From positions 5,972,501 to 6,036,500 of the forward strand of contig OZ004586.1 in assembly GCA_963924555.1 (NCBI GenBank): 64,000 nt of DNA. The letters are read 5' to 3'. How positions within the stretch are numbered: position 1 is the stretch's first letter; every line of letters starts with the position of its first letter. Positions 33,301 to 41,466 of the stretch are shown piece after piece. Source of the stretch: Crambe crambe (taxonomy: Eukaryota; Porifera; Demospongiae; Poecilosclerida; Crambeidae). The notes below the pieces were generated by a model. The model saw only the letters and a program-made list of their open reading frames with translations, ran no database searches and had not been told where the DNA came from. The position numbers were made by a program, and so were the translations under genes.

Positions 33301-35690
33301 GTATTAGAGTTTACCTTACAAGCTAGCTGTATATTGTGCCAAATTAATTTAATTACAGGAATTATTATAATATTATTACTAATTACGGTGGTAATTTCTT
33401 ATAGCCTTCACATTTGCCATTATAAACATAGAAAAGAGTACGTTCACTACTAGTTTGGAACCCATGAAAACTCCATCAAAAATCTAGGGTCTTTACTAAG
33501 ACTTTTCATGTGTTATACCCCATGAAACGTTAACATTTCATACAGGAGTGTATGGCAATGAATTACCAATGAAAAATATTTTTCATGTCATTTTTTCATG
33601 TCCTTTTGTAGGTTTCACTTGATTTTCACTACATATGGCATCAAACCCTCCCAGTGGGGACTCCCTATATGGACTGATTTAATATCCAGGTGCAATCTTC
33701 AGAGGCTTGTGATAAAATCCCTTGCTACATGCGCAGATGCAATGTTGATTGGTATGGGATAGCGGTAAACTATTGATTGGCAGTATTGTCTACAATCAGC
33801 CATTGGTATGGTGCACTGGATGTACGACTACAGCAGTTCCTCTGAATCCACTTCATATAGATGCGGCTGCCAAAGTATGCCTTTCAGGTGCCTTCGTTGA
33901 AAAGAAAATTTGCTGTTTTTGTGCCAACTCTAATACGCACATCAAAACTCATTTACGTCATTTTGGGTTATTGTTGGTATTTTATAGGGATGAAGGGGGA
34001 CAAGGGGTCTAGAATGTTACCACAACAAAACAACCTTCTAATACAGACCGTGCTTGGTATACAGTTGATTTAGTAAAACTTGCAACACTTTTTTAGCCAG
34101 TGGTTAACCAAACTCTGGCTACATCAATGAAATGTGGTAACCTGTGATAACATTGTAGTAGGATACTAAAAAAATCTGGTTGCAACTCTTATTAAAACAA
34201 CTGTACAGTGGATTGCAGTGATCTTGCAACATGAAATTCAGAACACCAAACCAAAATTTACATAGCTTCCTTTTAAGTAGCCCAACTCTAAAGCCACAAT
34301 TAAGTCAGTTGAAAGAGGCTATGTAAATTTTGGTTTGGTGTTCTGAATTTCATGTTGCAAGATTACTGCAATCCACTGTATAAGTTCAAGTGGGTAGTTT
34401 GGTTGTCTTATTAGTGAACTATTTACTTGAATCCCACAATAAATTCCAAGAGCCTATTGAATTTCAGCTGTGCCTAAAGGATTTATTATTTTGCATGAGA
34501 GGCAGACTAGTTATGGTATCCGATTTCAGAGTACACTCACACACTATGTACAATTGCTCGGATCCCACAATTCACTTTTAGAACTGGCAGGGGTCCTTTC
34601 CAGATGCATAAAAAAAAAGAGGTAATATTGTGTACCTATGTATGGCACACAGTAAGCTGGGGGGTCCTGGTGAGGAGATTTTTGAAGATTCTGTGAAATC
34701 ATTTTTGGGCCATTTCTCAGATAACTACAGCTAATGAAAGTAATAATGAAACTGCCCTTCTAGGCTTTGAATTCTTAAAAGGATTCCAGCATATGGCCAC
34801 CTCACATATTGACAACAACGTGCCACTACTTTATAAGGATAAACAATCAACAGCTAGACAGTTAACGAAAGAGGAGCCTCCATGGTGTTAATTCCTAATT
34901 GTAGTAGAGAGCCACTAGACTTTAATGCAAAAAAAAAGTGTCTTGATTAGAGAGCTAATGCAAAAGCATCCTAGACTTTAATGAAAAAAAGTGTCGTGAA
35001 TAGAGAGGTGTAGAGTTTAATACACACATTGATTACATCAAAGCATTAAGCAAAATCCTTATAAATTGTTTGTACTACATATTATGGGGTGGTCTCACCA
35101 TCAAAGGATTCTTTTACTCAATTAATTCTGAAGATGTACATAGTCTGTTACATTTACACTAAGGCCAGCAAGAATGGAGCAAAAAAAGAACATGATGTAA
35201 TGCCTTCCTTTATATACATATAGGAAGTACCAGCACAGCAGTGAGATCACTGAGATCTCTCCATTCAGATCACCATGGTTATGGATAACATAATTAACCT
35301 TTCCCTTAGAAAAGCAAACACCTGACACAGTGGTACACACTGTCACGGTGACAGGGATCAAAGGTCAAACAGCTGCTTGGTTAAAATACAGTGTAGAGTA
35401 CTGTATCACGTGATTACTTACCTTACACCTGGAATTCTTTTTTGAAATAATTCTACAAGCAAAATAGAAGATAGCTATGAAAATCTCTTAGCAGTTTTTA
35501 GTAGCTAGCTTGCTAACTAGTTGCAAGCCAAAGCTTCTTACTGGTAAGTATTATAAAAGGATAGTTCATCCCAGGAAGCTTTGAAATCTGAAAAAGCAGA
35601 TGAGTGCTTGGACAAAAACTTCTGTTTCAGTAGAATGCAGTCTTCTTCAATAGGGGAAAAGTTGTAGAAGGTTGGAGTCTTTTGTGCCAT
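21192..35690 (-). CDS. SNAPC1: SNAPC1 (SNAP43) homologue, snRNA-activating protein complex subunit 1
   Basis: Minus-strand exons in order: 35690-35542 (ATG, MAQKTPTFYNFSP...), 29226-29192, 29145-28885, 22579-22514, 22335-22318, 21547-21473 and 21374-21192 (TAG). The match to SNAPC1 comes from ordered motifs: EEDCILLKQKFLSK...FSDFKASWDELSF (cf. the N-terminal F..FxxLW), GQIEYKSANIT, LAGLYLLWSIFYTQAYQP (cf. LYLLYGLYxTQxxQP), IRATLKTWKDI (cf. IRVALKDWDEV) and DYIISQLKADSAF (cf. YIFRKLRLDRAF). The product would be part of SNAPc, which binds the proximal sequence element of snRNA promoters for RNA polymerases II and III. A Ser/Thr/Pro-rich insertion lies within the 29145-28885 exon. Exon 1 ends in phase 2 while 29192-29226 needs phase 1, so one small exon (length 3n+2) is missing from my model. 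The 18-nt exon and the last exon's end are also uncertain. It is shorter (about 265 residues) than human SNAPC1. Confidence 0.78.
21580..21646. repeat. perfect 29-bp hairpin
   Basis: Two perfectly complementary 29-bp arms (21580-21608 and 21618-21646) flank a 9-nt loop. It lies in a SNAPC1 intron 33 bp from the acceptor of the 21547-21473 exon, so a transcript would fold here. Confidence 0.93.
21883..22407. mobile_element. inverted-repeat element, ttaaccctcagcgca family
   Basis: Left end ttaaccctcagcgcatgc; right end gcgctgagggttagcac, complementary to it. The interior block actccatataatg...ccattacctactct is shared with the shorter copy at 51217-51535. The SNAPC1 18-nt exon at 22318-22335 would lie inside this element, close to its right end, which weakens either that exon or the element boundary. 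Confidence 0.65.
25571..25748. mobile_element. 178-bp inverted-repeat element
   Basis: The ends tggagggcctggtac and gtaccaggccctcca are perfect complements. Overlapping open frames on both strands here are by-products. No clear target duplication seen. Confidence 0.7.
26875..27145 (+). repeat. degenerate tandem repeat (catgcccaggagcaaaa)
   Basis: About seven imperfect copies of a 17-24-bp word, in two clusters (26875-26930 and 27058-27145). Open frames in three phases overlap it, as expected for a short repeat without stops. Confidence 0.75.
28234..28368. repeat. perfect 24-bp inverted repeat flanking an 87-nt loop
   Basis: Arms at 28234-28257 and 28345-28368 (tatgatgtatttgcattatc and complement) match fully. 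It sits immediately before the G tract and 33-bp array. Confidence 0.9.
28376..28680 (+). repeat. G homopolymer plus 33-bp minisatellite with internal palindrome
   Basis: A run of 23 G (28376-28398) is followed by eight full and one partial 33-bp units from 28399. Each unit contains the 13-bp palindrome tgtgacagtcaca. Because 33 is a multiple of three and the unit lacks stops, long repeats of 11 residues appear open on both strands; this is not evidence of coding. Confidence 0.93.
30893..31195 (+). repeat. purine-only G-rich array, G-quadruplex prone
   Basis: Roughly 300 bp of almost pure G/A in imperfect 30-35-bp units (ggaaggtgagggaagggagg). Many closely spaced GGG-GGGG runs are present. 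Confidence 0.93.
32034..32306. mobile_element. degenerate inverted-repeat element
   Basis: Ends gcagttccaaataaatcact and the complement of agtaatttattttgaactgg pair imperfectly. The interior has two copies of gattctagtatacaaag-type words and cagcagtatactgag. No coding capacity. Confidence 0.55.
32720..32988 (+). pseudogene. decayed Arg/Glu-rich repeat frame (STPR-like), probable transposon remnant
   Basis: One frame from 32720 reads RERARRAAKKTEERVFRLRR, then stop, HEQDH, stop, then ARREERRDPEATEARLHRMS, ARYRQRCEAESPKSRLQQMS and AR. The recurring RxxxxAExxxxRLxxMSAR pattern of about 23 residues resembles STPR-type repeats that I know from the N-terminal parts of Helitron-like helicase proteins in aquatic invertebrates. 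Two in-frame stops and the absence of any Rep or helicase sequence make it a remnant. The family call is by pattern memory. Confidence 0.45.
32978..33127. mobile_element. dispersed inverted-repeat element (second copy)
   Basis: Contains the same ccataaggaatgagaaatag block as 15911-16040, and ends with ccatcctgaaatctacagta, the complement of that copy's beginning. Confidence 0.6.
34206..34378. mobile_element. 173-bp foldback MITE flanked by TA
   Basis: Long terminal inverted repeats of about 60 bp (cagtggattgcagtgatctt at the left) cover most of the element, leaving a short spacer. TA dinucleotides flank it at 34204-34205 and 34379-34380, as expected for Tc1/mariner-type transposition. Confidence 0.88.
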
Positions 35691-36515
35691 CTTCACCTGA
35701 GCTGCGCTTCATCTGGAAAACTGCGTGGGTGTTTGTGGGGGTTTATTATGGGGTTTTACTCACTCGGAAGTAATCCGGTCGCAGCACGCATGGAAATTTG
35801 CAACTGCCATCCTAGCGTGCACAAGTGCGAACTTGAGAAAGAAGAAGGCCTAACGGCAGAAATCTGAAAGGAGAGTCGAGTAAGTTGTTAGAGTATGGAG
35901 CGTTAGGCTTAGATGACTAGTTTGAATGGATGATGGAACATGTAGGTATGCTAACCTAGCTAACTATCTATGCTGCCGGTATAGAAATTCGCATGCACAC
36001 ACATTTGAAATGTGAGAATGTCTAGCTAGAGCGAGACCGTATGGTAGTTTCTACAGGACACTAGTAGTCATTGTGAAGTAGCGTTTCCATGAAAATCCTC
36101 ATTGAACTAATAATCTGTTGTTAGTAACCAGGTCTTGTTAATTGTGGAAAGGCCATCTTGATATTAAGAGTTCAGCCAGCCTAAATATCCTTGGGCTATG
36201 TAATGAAGTAACATGTTGTAGGTGTGTAGCAAGCTGGAAATTGTCAAGTCTAACAACACAGCTAGCTAATAATGATCAACTTGACTGCTTACATTTGAGG
36301 TATCTTGAGGTGACTCTATGGCCTTCAAGTACTATTTAGTATGTGTAAATACGAGTAAAAAGGTGATCTTTATCACCCACTTCAAACTTGTGTGAATCCA
36401 GCTATATATAGATGATCAAGCTTCCCAACCACATCAAAAGGCTTTAGTTAGTGTAACCCTCAAACTGGGAGCATTTAATGTATTAGTGAATTTGTAGCTG
36501 TCCTCTGGTCAATTT

Positions 36516-36607
36516 CTGGATCTAGGAAGAGAGACCTTATCAAGCAAAACATAACTGGTGAGGATTTAAATAACTCTGTTCCATAAGGTCCCTTTTCCTA
36601 GATCCAG
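36516..36607. repeat. 25-bp imperfect inverted repeat
   Basis: ctggatctaggaagagagac (36516-) pairs with the complement of gtcccttttcctagatccag (-36607), with few mismatches across 25 bp. Confidence 0.75.
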
Positions 36608-38360
36608 TCAATTTTGTCTTCACCCCCTGAAATAAGAGCACCTTTGTAATCAGGATTGATCCGAGAAGTGTCTGCAGTACAAACAGGTCTGTAATCGTGC
36701 AGGACTGGTCCTAGAAGTGACTGCATTGAAATTATCACTATGATCCTTTATGATTGTTCCTGGGCATTAAAAGTGACATCTCTAGTATGCATTCAGTCAA
36801 TCTCCTAACAATTATCAAAGCCGTGCAAGTGCTTTGAACTGAAGAAAGGTATGCTTTTTTCCTGAGGAAAATTTGCTATGAGATTCAGAAGAACAGTGGC
36901 TAGAATGATTTAGATAGAACTTCGGACCTCTAGCCTCCGTAGTCTTTTTGAGGTTATTGTATAGTGTGTATTTACAAAGGTACTTCAGATTGTCTTTTAT
37001 TGAGAGGTTTGTCCTCTTTTGGAGCGTCCCTTATCGGGAGGTTCCACTGTAATAATTGGCTGGTAGTAATGAAAGTGGTATGGACTTGAGTGTTTTTCTC
37101 TTTAAAGGTTCATGAGTAATTACTGGTTGTTTTTGATTGGCTGCACATCCTTATTGTAATGTGAAAGTGCTCTGGGTTCATTTGGGGTTGTTTAGACAAT
37201 TGCAATTTCTATGCTGTGCACTCTGCTAGTTTATTTGTGTTACCTGAGTGGGACAAGATGTACAAATAGAGTGAACCTCTGAATAAAGAACATTTCCTTG
37301 TAGAATTGTCCTCTCTTTGGAGGTAAGACAAGCAAGGGATCATGAACATTTGGGACCTTGAAAGTTGTTCCTTGTTGAGAGGTCTATTGTGTGCTGGTTC
37401 TTTATTGGAGGTTAGACTGCCCATATGCCCGTGGGAAAGAAATGGAGGTATAAATGATGTGAAAATCATCAAAATTTGCACCCTGTGTATTCCCAGCATA
37501 GTAGAAATCTAATTTTAAGCATCAATGAAATCTGTCAATAATATCCATTATGGTAGGGGAAATTAAGTGAATGTGTGTGCATGTTAGCAACATGCGTGTA
37601 CAAGGTGATTATTGTTGTGGGAGGGTGATGGGAGGGTGAATGGATCGAGGGTGATTGGAGGGTGACAAACAAATTATAATGTGGCTCTTGTTGGCAAGAA
37701 ACAAAATAGTGCATTAGTGCGACCAGTAGTGCAGTGTATAGCAGTGCACAGTGTGTAGATTAGACGAGCTGGCCTGACCAGTTCTTACTAAGTTTGTGAG
37801 TTCTGAAATGGACAGGTATGGCCTTAGCCCTGTACCTCACACTAGCAGTTATGTATAATCTTCTCACATAAGTTAGCTTCTTGCTGTGATGACCACTTAC
37901 CATTAATGTTGGTGGAAAACAAAGAAGTTGACTAGGAAGAACATAGCTATAGAGTTTGGGCTGTTATAGGATTCTACTGGCCTTTTTTTTACACAGTTGG
38001 ACAACTTGCAAGCTTGCCTACTTTTGACACATTGTTAGTCCAGACTCAGAGACAAATTTCTTTGTTCAATTTGTAGTGTGGTGTGTAGTGAGAATGCATT
38101 CATGAATGCACAAGGCACTTTCCACTGACTAGCATTCAACACCTTGGCAAGGCTGGGGAGAGTTCTCTCTTTAAAACCATATCTTGGTTTTGGTTGTGCA
38201 TAATTATGGTGAATGAGAGTCTTATTGTTTAGCCAGGACATAATGTTATCATTGTTTGTTCTTTTGTGAAGGCCCTCTCTTATGGCAGTGTAAAATGTGT
38301 ATCCATGTAACTTCAATTGGTTTAATAGCATTTCAACCTAGACATATGTATGTATCTTCA

Positions 38361-38362
38361 AG

Positions 38363-38399
<37 letters not shown>

Positions 38400-38418
38400 T
38401 GCATTATGTATGTATCTT

Positions 38419-38475
<57 letters not shown>
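38361..38475. repeat. duplicated (GA)n tracts
   Basis: Two GA runs each begin after atgtatgtatcttcaa and end gagagagattgcat, so the flanks were duplicated with the microsatellite. A third agagagagattgca occurs at 39002-39015 just before the Frizzled acceptor. Confidence 0.92.
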
Positions 38476-39061
38476 TGCATTTTTCCAACTTTTCATGAAT
38501 TCAGATTTCTAATTGGTTTTCTTAGCAACTGTTAACCATCCAGTACAGTAGTATGTATAGTAACTGTGTAATGCTGTAAATGAGTCAGAATAGTTGAGAT
38601 GCTTTCGAGATGTTTTTGGGTGATAATTCCAGGTGTGAGGCGAGAGCTTCTAAGTCTTTGATTTACCACTTCTTACAGGCTCTGGTAACCCCAAAGTGTG
38701 GTCCTGATAATTATCCTCCATATAAAATGGTGTTACAGTATTCACCGAGTAAACACCTGTCCAATTAGAGAAACCCATGTCATTGAGTCATATATGCTCA
38801 CATTTGATTGAAGTGCATACCAGGAGCTCTCAATATGAACTATTATTTACTACCATTCACATGTAAATACTCTCTGTTGCATGGGCACATAATAAGCTAG
38901 GTTAAATTCTCCTTAGCAAGAGGGTCACATTTCTTCCTGTCTCCCATCAAGCAATCATACCACTTTAAAACTTTTTTTGGTCCTAAAAGTATCCACACTT
39001 AGAGAGAGAGATTGCACTGATTTGATTTTTTCCCCCTTCAGATCTTAAGCCTGACCAGATC

Positions 39062-41020
39062 ATGGCAAATTCGCAGCGCTGCATCATGGTCCTACTCTTG
39101 GTGGTCCTGCTCCACTTGCTAGTTACTCCCTCTCTAGCACAGATCGTTCGTCCTCCAATCACTCGAGAGATGTTTGATTACAGATGTGAAAACCTCACTG
39201 ATATCGATATTTGTCGGGAAATCTACCCCCTTGCTTCTTTTCCAAATTTTCGTGGCCACCAGACCCAAGCACTGGCCAGTGGAGAGCTTAGCAATTTCCT
39301 TCCATTGATACGAGAGGTCTGTTCTAATGCTATCGTCCATTTTCTCTGCTCTATCTATGCTCCATTTTGCCAAGTTAATCTTGAGCATATTCGTGTGCGC
39401 CCATGTCGTGAGCTTTGTGAGTATGTTCGGAGCACTTGCGAGCAGCCACTGATAGGCTTTGGTTTGAGTTGGCCACCAGATCTGGATTGCACTAACTTTC
39501 GTCCCAATGCCAGCACCCTTGTCGATTTTTGTCCTGGTGATCTTCCTAACATAAAGATACCTTCTAATGTTGAAACAGTACCACGTCCTTCCACTTCTAC
39601 ACCTTCCACTGGCAATAGTACCGATGCTATAACTTCCTCACGCACAACTGTCCTGAGTACTACTTCACCTCGGACGTCTTCTCCCATAGGACCAAGTGTG
39701 ACCCAACCTGTAGGTCAGGGTAGTATGTGTCCTGCATCATTCAACGTAAGTACAAACCTTCAAGGACGTGACTATGTTTTCGGTGGAGTTGAAAACTGCG
39801 GCATCAATTGTACTGGCGTCTATTTCTCCGCACTGGAACGCAACATTCTTGCACCAATTTTCATTCTTCTCTTTGCAATTCTCTGCGTTCTTTTCACCTT
39901 GTTCACAGTTGCTACTTTCTTGATCGATAGACGTCGCTTCCACTATCCTGAGCGACCCATCATCTTCCTTTCCTTCTGTTATCTGGTGGTGTCCATCATT
40001 TATATAGTGGGCGCTATTTCGAAACTTGTCGGAAATAAGAGTCAGGCATTTTCGTGTTCTGATGTCAATTTCCAGCCAAATGAGAGGATAAGTTCAAGTT
40101 TTGTTATGCAACGGTTGCCGAACAGTGAGTCAACATATAAAAGTGCAAGTTGTGTCATCCTCTTTGTGGTCGTTTATTTCTTCCACATGGCATCAGGAAT
40201 GTGGTGGATTATTTTGACACTCACTTGGTTCTTAGCCGCAGCTCTCAAGTGGGGTGAAGAAGCCGTCGAGAAATTCTGGTTTCTGTATCACATCGTAGCA
40301 TGGGGCATACCTGCTTTACAGGTTATCCTAGTCTTGGCTCTGAGATTGGTGGATGGTGACCAGCTCTCTGGGATTTGTTACACTGGGAACTACGATAACG
40401 TTGGTTTGGGAGTTTTCGTGTTTCTACCGCTCACCTCTTACCTTCTTATTGGCATCGTGTTCCTTGTGATCGGATTCTCAGCTCTCATCAACATCAAGAA
40501 CCAGCTTCAACGAGATATCGCTAAATCCAGAAAAATTGGCCGCCTCATCCTTCGTGTTGGAGTGTATTCTGCTCTCTACATCATCCCAAATATCGTTTTA
40601 TTGATTTTATTATTGTATGAACTTGCTCAGAAGAATGTGTGGGAAAGGTCGTATCTTGACGAATGTTTATTGTCGGGTATCAGTACCCAATGTTATGGCA
40701 GAGTAACACCAAGTTTTGCTGCTTTTCTGCTGAAATACATCATGCTCTTTCTGGTTGGAATCAACTCAACTAGCTGGATCTTCACGTCCAAGACCTTCGC
40801 TGCCTGGCAGAAGTTGTTCTGCAGCTGTTGTGCAACTGCAGCTAAGCCTAGTGAGTATGATATACCTCCTCAGCATCACTATGAAATCCCGAGCCCTGCC
40901 CAGCAGTACAGGATGCCAGAGAAACATGGTATCCCCAACCCATCTCAGCAGTACATAATCCCAGAAAAATATGGTGACCTCTCTTCTCTCCAAATGGCTC
41001 ATCCTCACACTGCTGTATAG
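39062..41020 (+). CDS. FZD-like: Frizzled-family Wnt receptor
   Basis: 652 residues in a single coding exon that starts after an acceptor at 39041. ATG 39062 gives a clear signal peptide (residues 1-26). The Cys-rich Wnt-binding domain (about 39-160) has ten Cys, including YRC, DIC, EVC, FLC, PFC, RPC, ELC, STC, LDC and DFC, the standard Frizzled number. A Ser/Thr-rich linker (about 165-225) precedes seven membrane spans (about 255-570). Directly after span 7 is KTFAAW (577-582), satisfying the KTxxxW Dishevelled-binding rule. The cytoplasmic tail has repeated Y-x-(I/M)-P words (YDIPP, YEIPS, YRMPE, YIIPE) and ends HTAV, a class I PDZ-ligand form. It would act at the plasma membrane in Wnt signalling. 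I cannot assign it to a vertebrate Frizzled subgroup from sequence alone. Confidence 0.95.
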   Translation: MANSQRCIMVLLLVVLLHLLVTPSLAQIVRPPITREMFDYRCENLTDIDICREIYPLASFPNFRGHQTQALASGELSNFLPLIREVCSNAIVHFLCSIYAPFCQVNLEHIRVRPCRELCEYVRSTCEQPLIGFGLSWPPDLDCTNFRPNASTLVDFCPGDLPNIKIPSNVETVPRPSTSTPSTGNSTDAITSSRTTVLSTTSPRTSSPIGPSVTQPVGQGSMCPASFNVSTNLQGRDYVFGGVENCGINCTGVYFSALERNILAPIFILLFAILCVLFTLFTVATFLIDRRRFHYPERPIIFLSFCYLVVSIIYIVGAISKLVGNKSQAFSCSDVNFQPNERISSSFVMQRLPNSESTYKSASCVILFVVVYFFHMASGMWWIILTLTWFLAAALKWGEEAVEKFWFLYHIVAWGIPALQVILVLALRLVDGDQLSGICYTGNYDNVGLGVFVFLPLTSYLLIGIVFLVIGFSALINIKNQLQRDIAKSRKIGRLILRVGVYSALYIIPNIVLLILLLYELAQKNVWERSYLDECLLSGISTQCYGRVTPSFAAFLLKYIMLFLVGINSTSWIFTSKTFAAWQKLFCSCCATAAKPSEYDIPPQHHYEIPSPAQQYRMPEKHGIPNPSQQYIIPEKYGDLSSLQMAHPHTAV

Positions 41021-41466
41021 TTGATATCTGGACGCTTGAAAGAAATGAGAATCTTATAATAATTGTTTTGCAGTATTACTTAAACGCTCTCACTGACCTG
41101 TGTACATCATTCTGTGTATTACTCTAGTGGCATCTTCTTAACTTCAAATTTTCCTTTGCATTATCACACATCACCAAAGAATATAATCCTTAGAATCTGT
41201 TCATATTTTTGTGCCTTGCTATTAACTACATGTATAGACTTTTTTCTTTTTCCTTTTTTCTTTTTTTTTTAAATTGTTTTGAATGTTATTCCTTACTTTG
41301 ATATAATTATACACACTTGTTACAAGAAAAAAATTTTTTTTTCCTTCACGCTTTTTATTGTTGCGACCATCGCAATGGTGGGCATGCGCATAAAATTAAT
41401 TTTGTTGATAATTAAACCACTGTTAACGCCTAGTACTTCAATTACTATGCGTAACTAACATCAGCT
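41021..41466. other. Frizzled 3' UTR / ErbB-like kinase 5' flank
   Basis: 446 bp separate the Frizzled stop from the next ATG, both on the plus strand. T-rich and A-rich tracts at 41240-41345; no canonical AATAAA is obvious. The kinase promoter is presumably here. Confidence 0.5.

Larger units (their letters stand above)
29227..35541. other. 6.3-kb SNAPC1 intron(s), repeat-rich
   Basis: Contains (TC)n at 30356-30391, a purine-rich array at 30893-31195, a degenerate array around 31370-31800 whose last part is a 42-bp unit (gtgggccttaatgcagtggg) in three copies, and inverted-repeat elements at 32034-32306, 32978-33127 and 34206-34378. It also holds a decayed Arg-rich repeat reading frame at 32720-32988. 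A short undetected SNAPC1 exon should lie here. The plus-strand frames at 33749-34073 and the minus-strand frame at 35122-35361 show no homology I recognise. Confidence 0.6.
35691..39041. promoter_or_regulatory. region between divergent SNAPC1 and Frizzled; Frizzled 5' UTR and intron
   Basis: SNAPC1 starts at 35690 on the minus strand and Frizzled lies downstream on the plus strand. The Frizzled coding exon begins with a splice acceptor (CCCCCTTCAG, exon from 39042), so a 5' UTR exon must lie upstream; a candidate ends near 35878 (gagagtcgag followed by taagtt). A shared promoter at 35.69-35.85 kb is inference. Other content: an inverted repeat at 36516-36607, element-like ends at 36990-37051 (ggaggttccactgta), and GA tracts at 38361-38475. 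Confidence 0.4.

Noticed and set aside
35122..35361. 79-codon minus-strand frame with hydrophobic stretches, considered as the missing SNAPC1 exon
   Set aside because: No splice phases fit the gap between exon 1 and the 29226-29192 exon, and no SNAPC1 motif is present.
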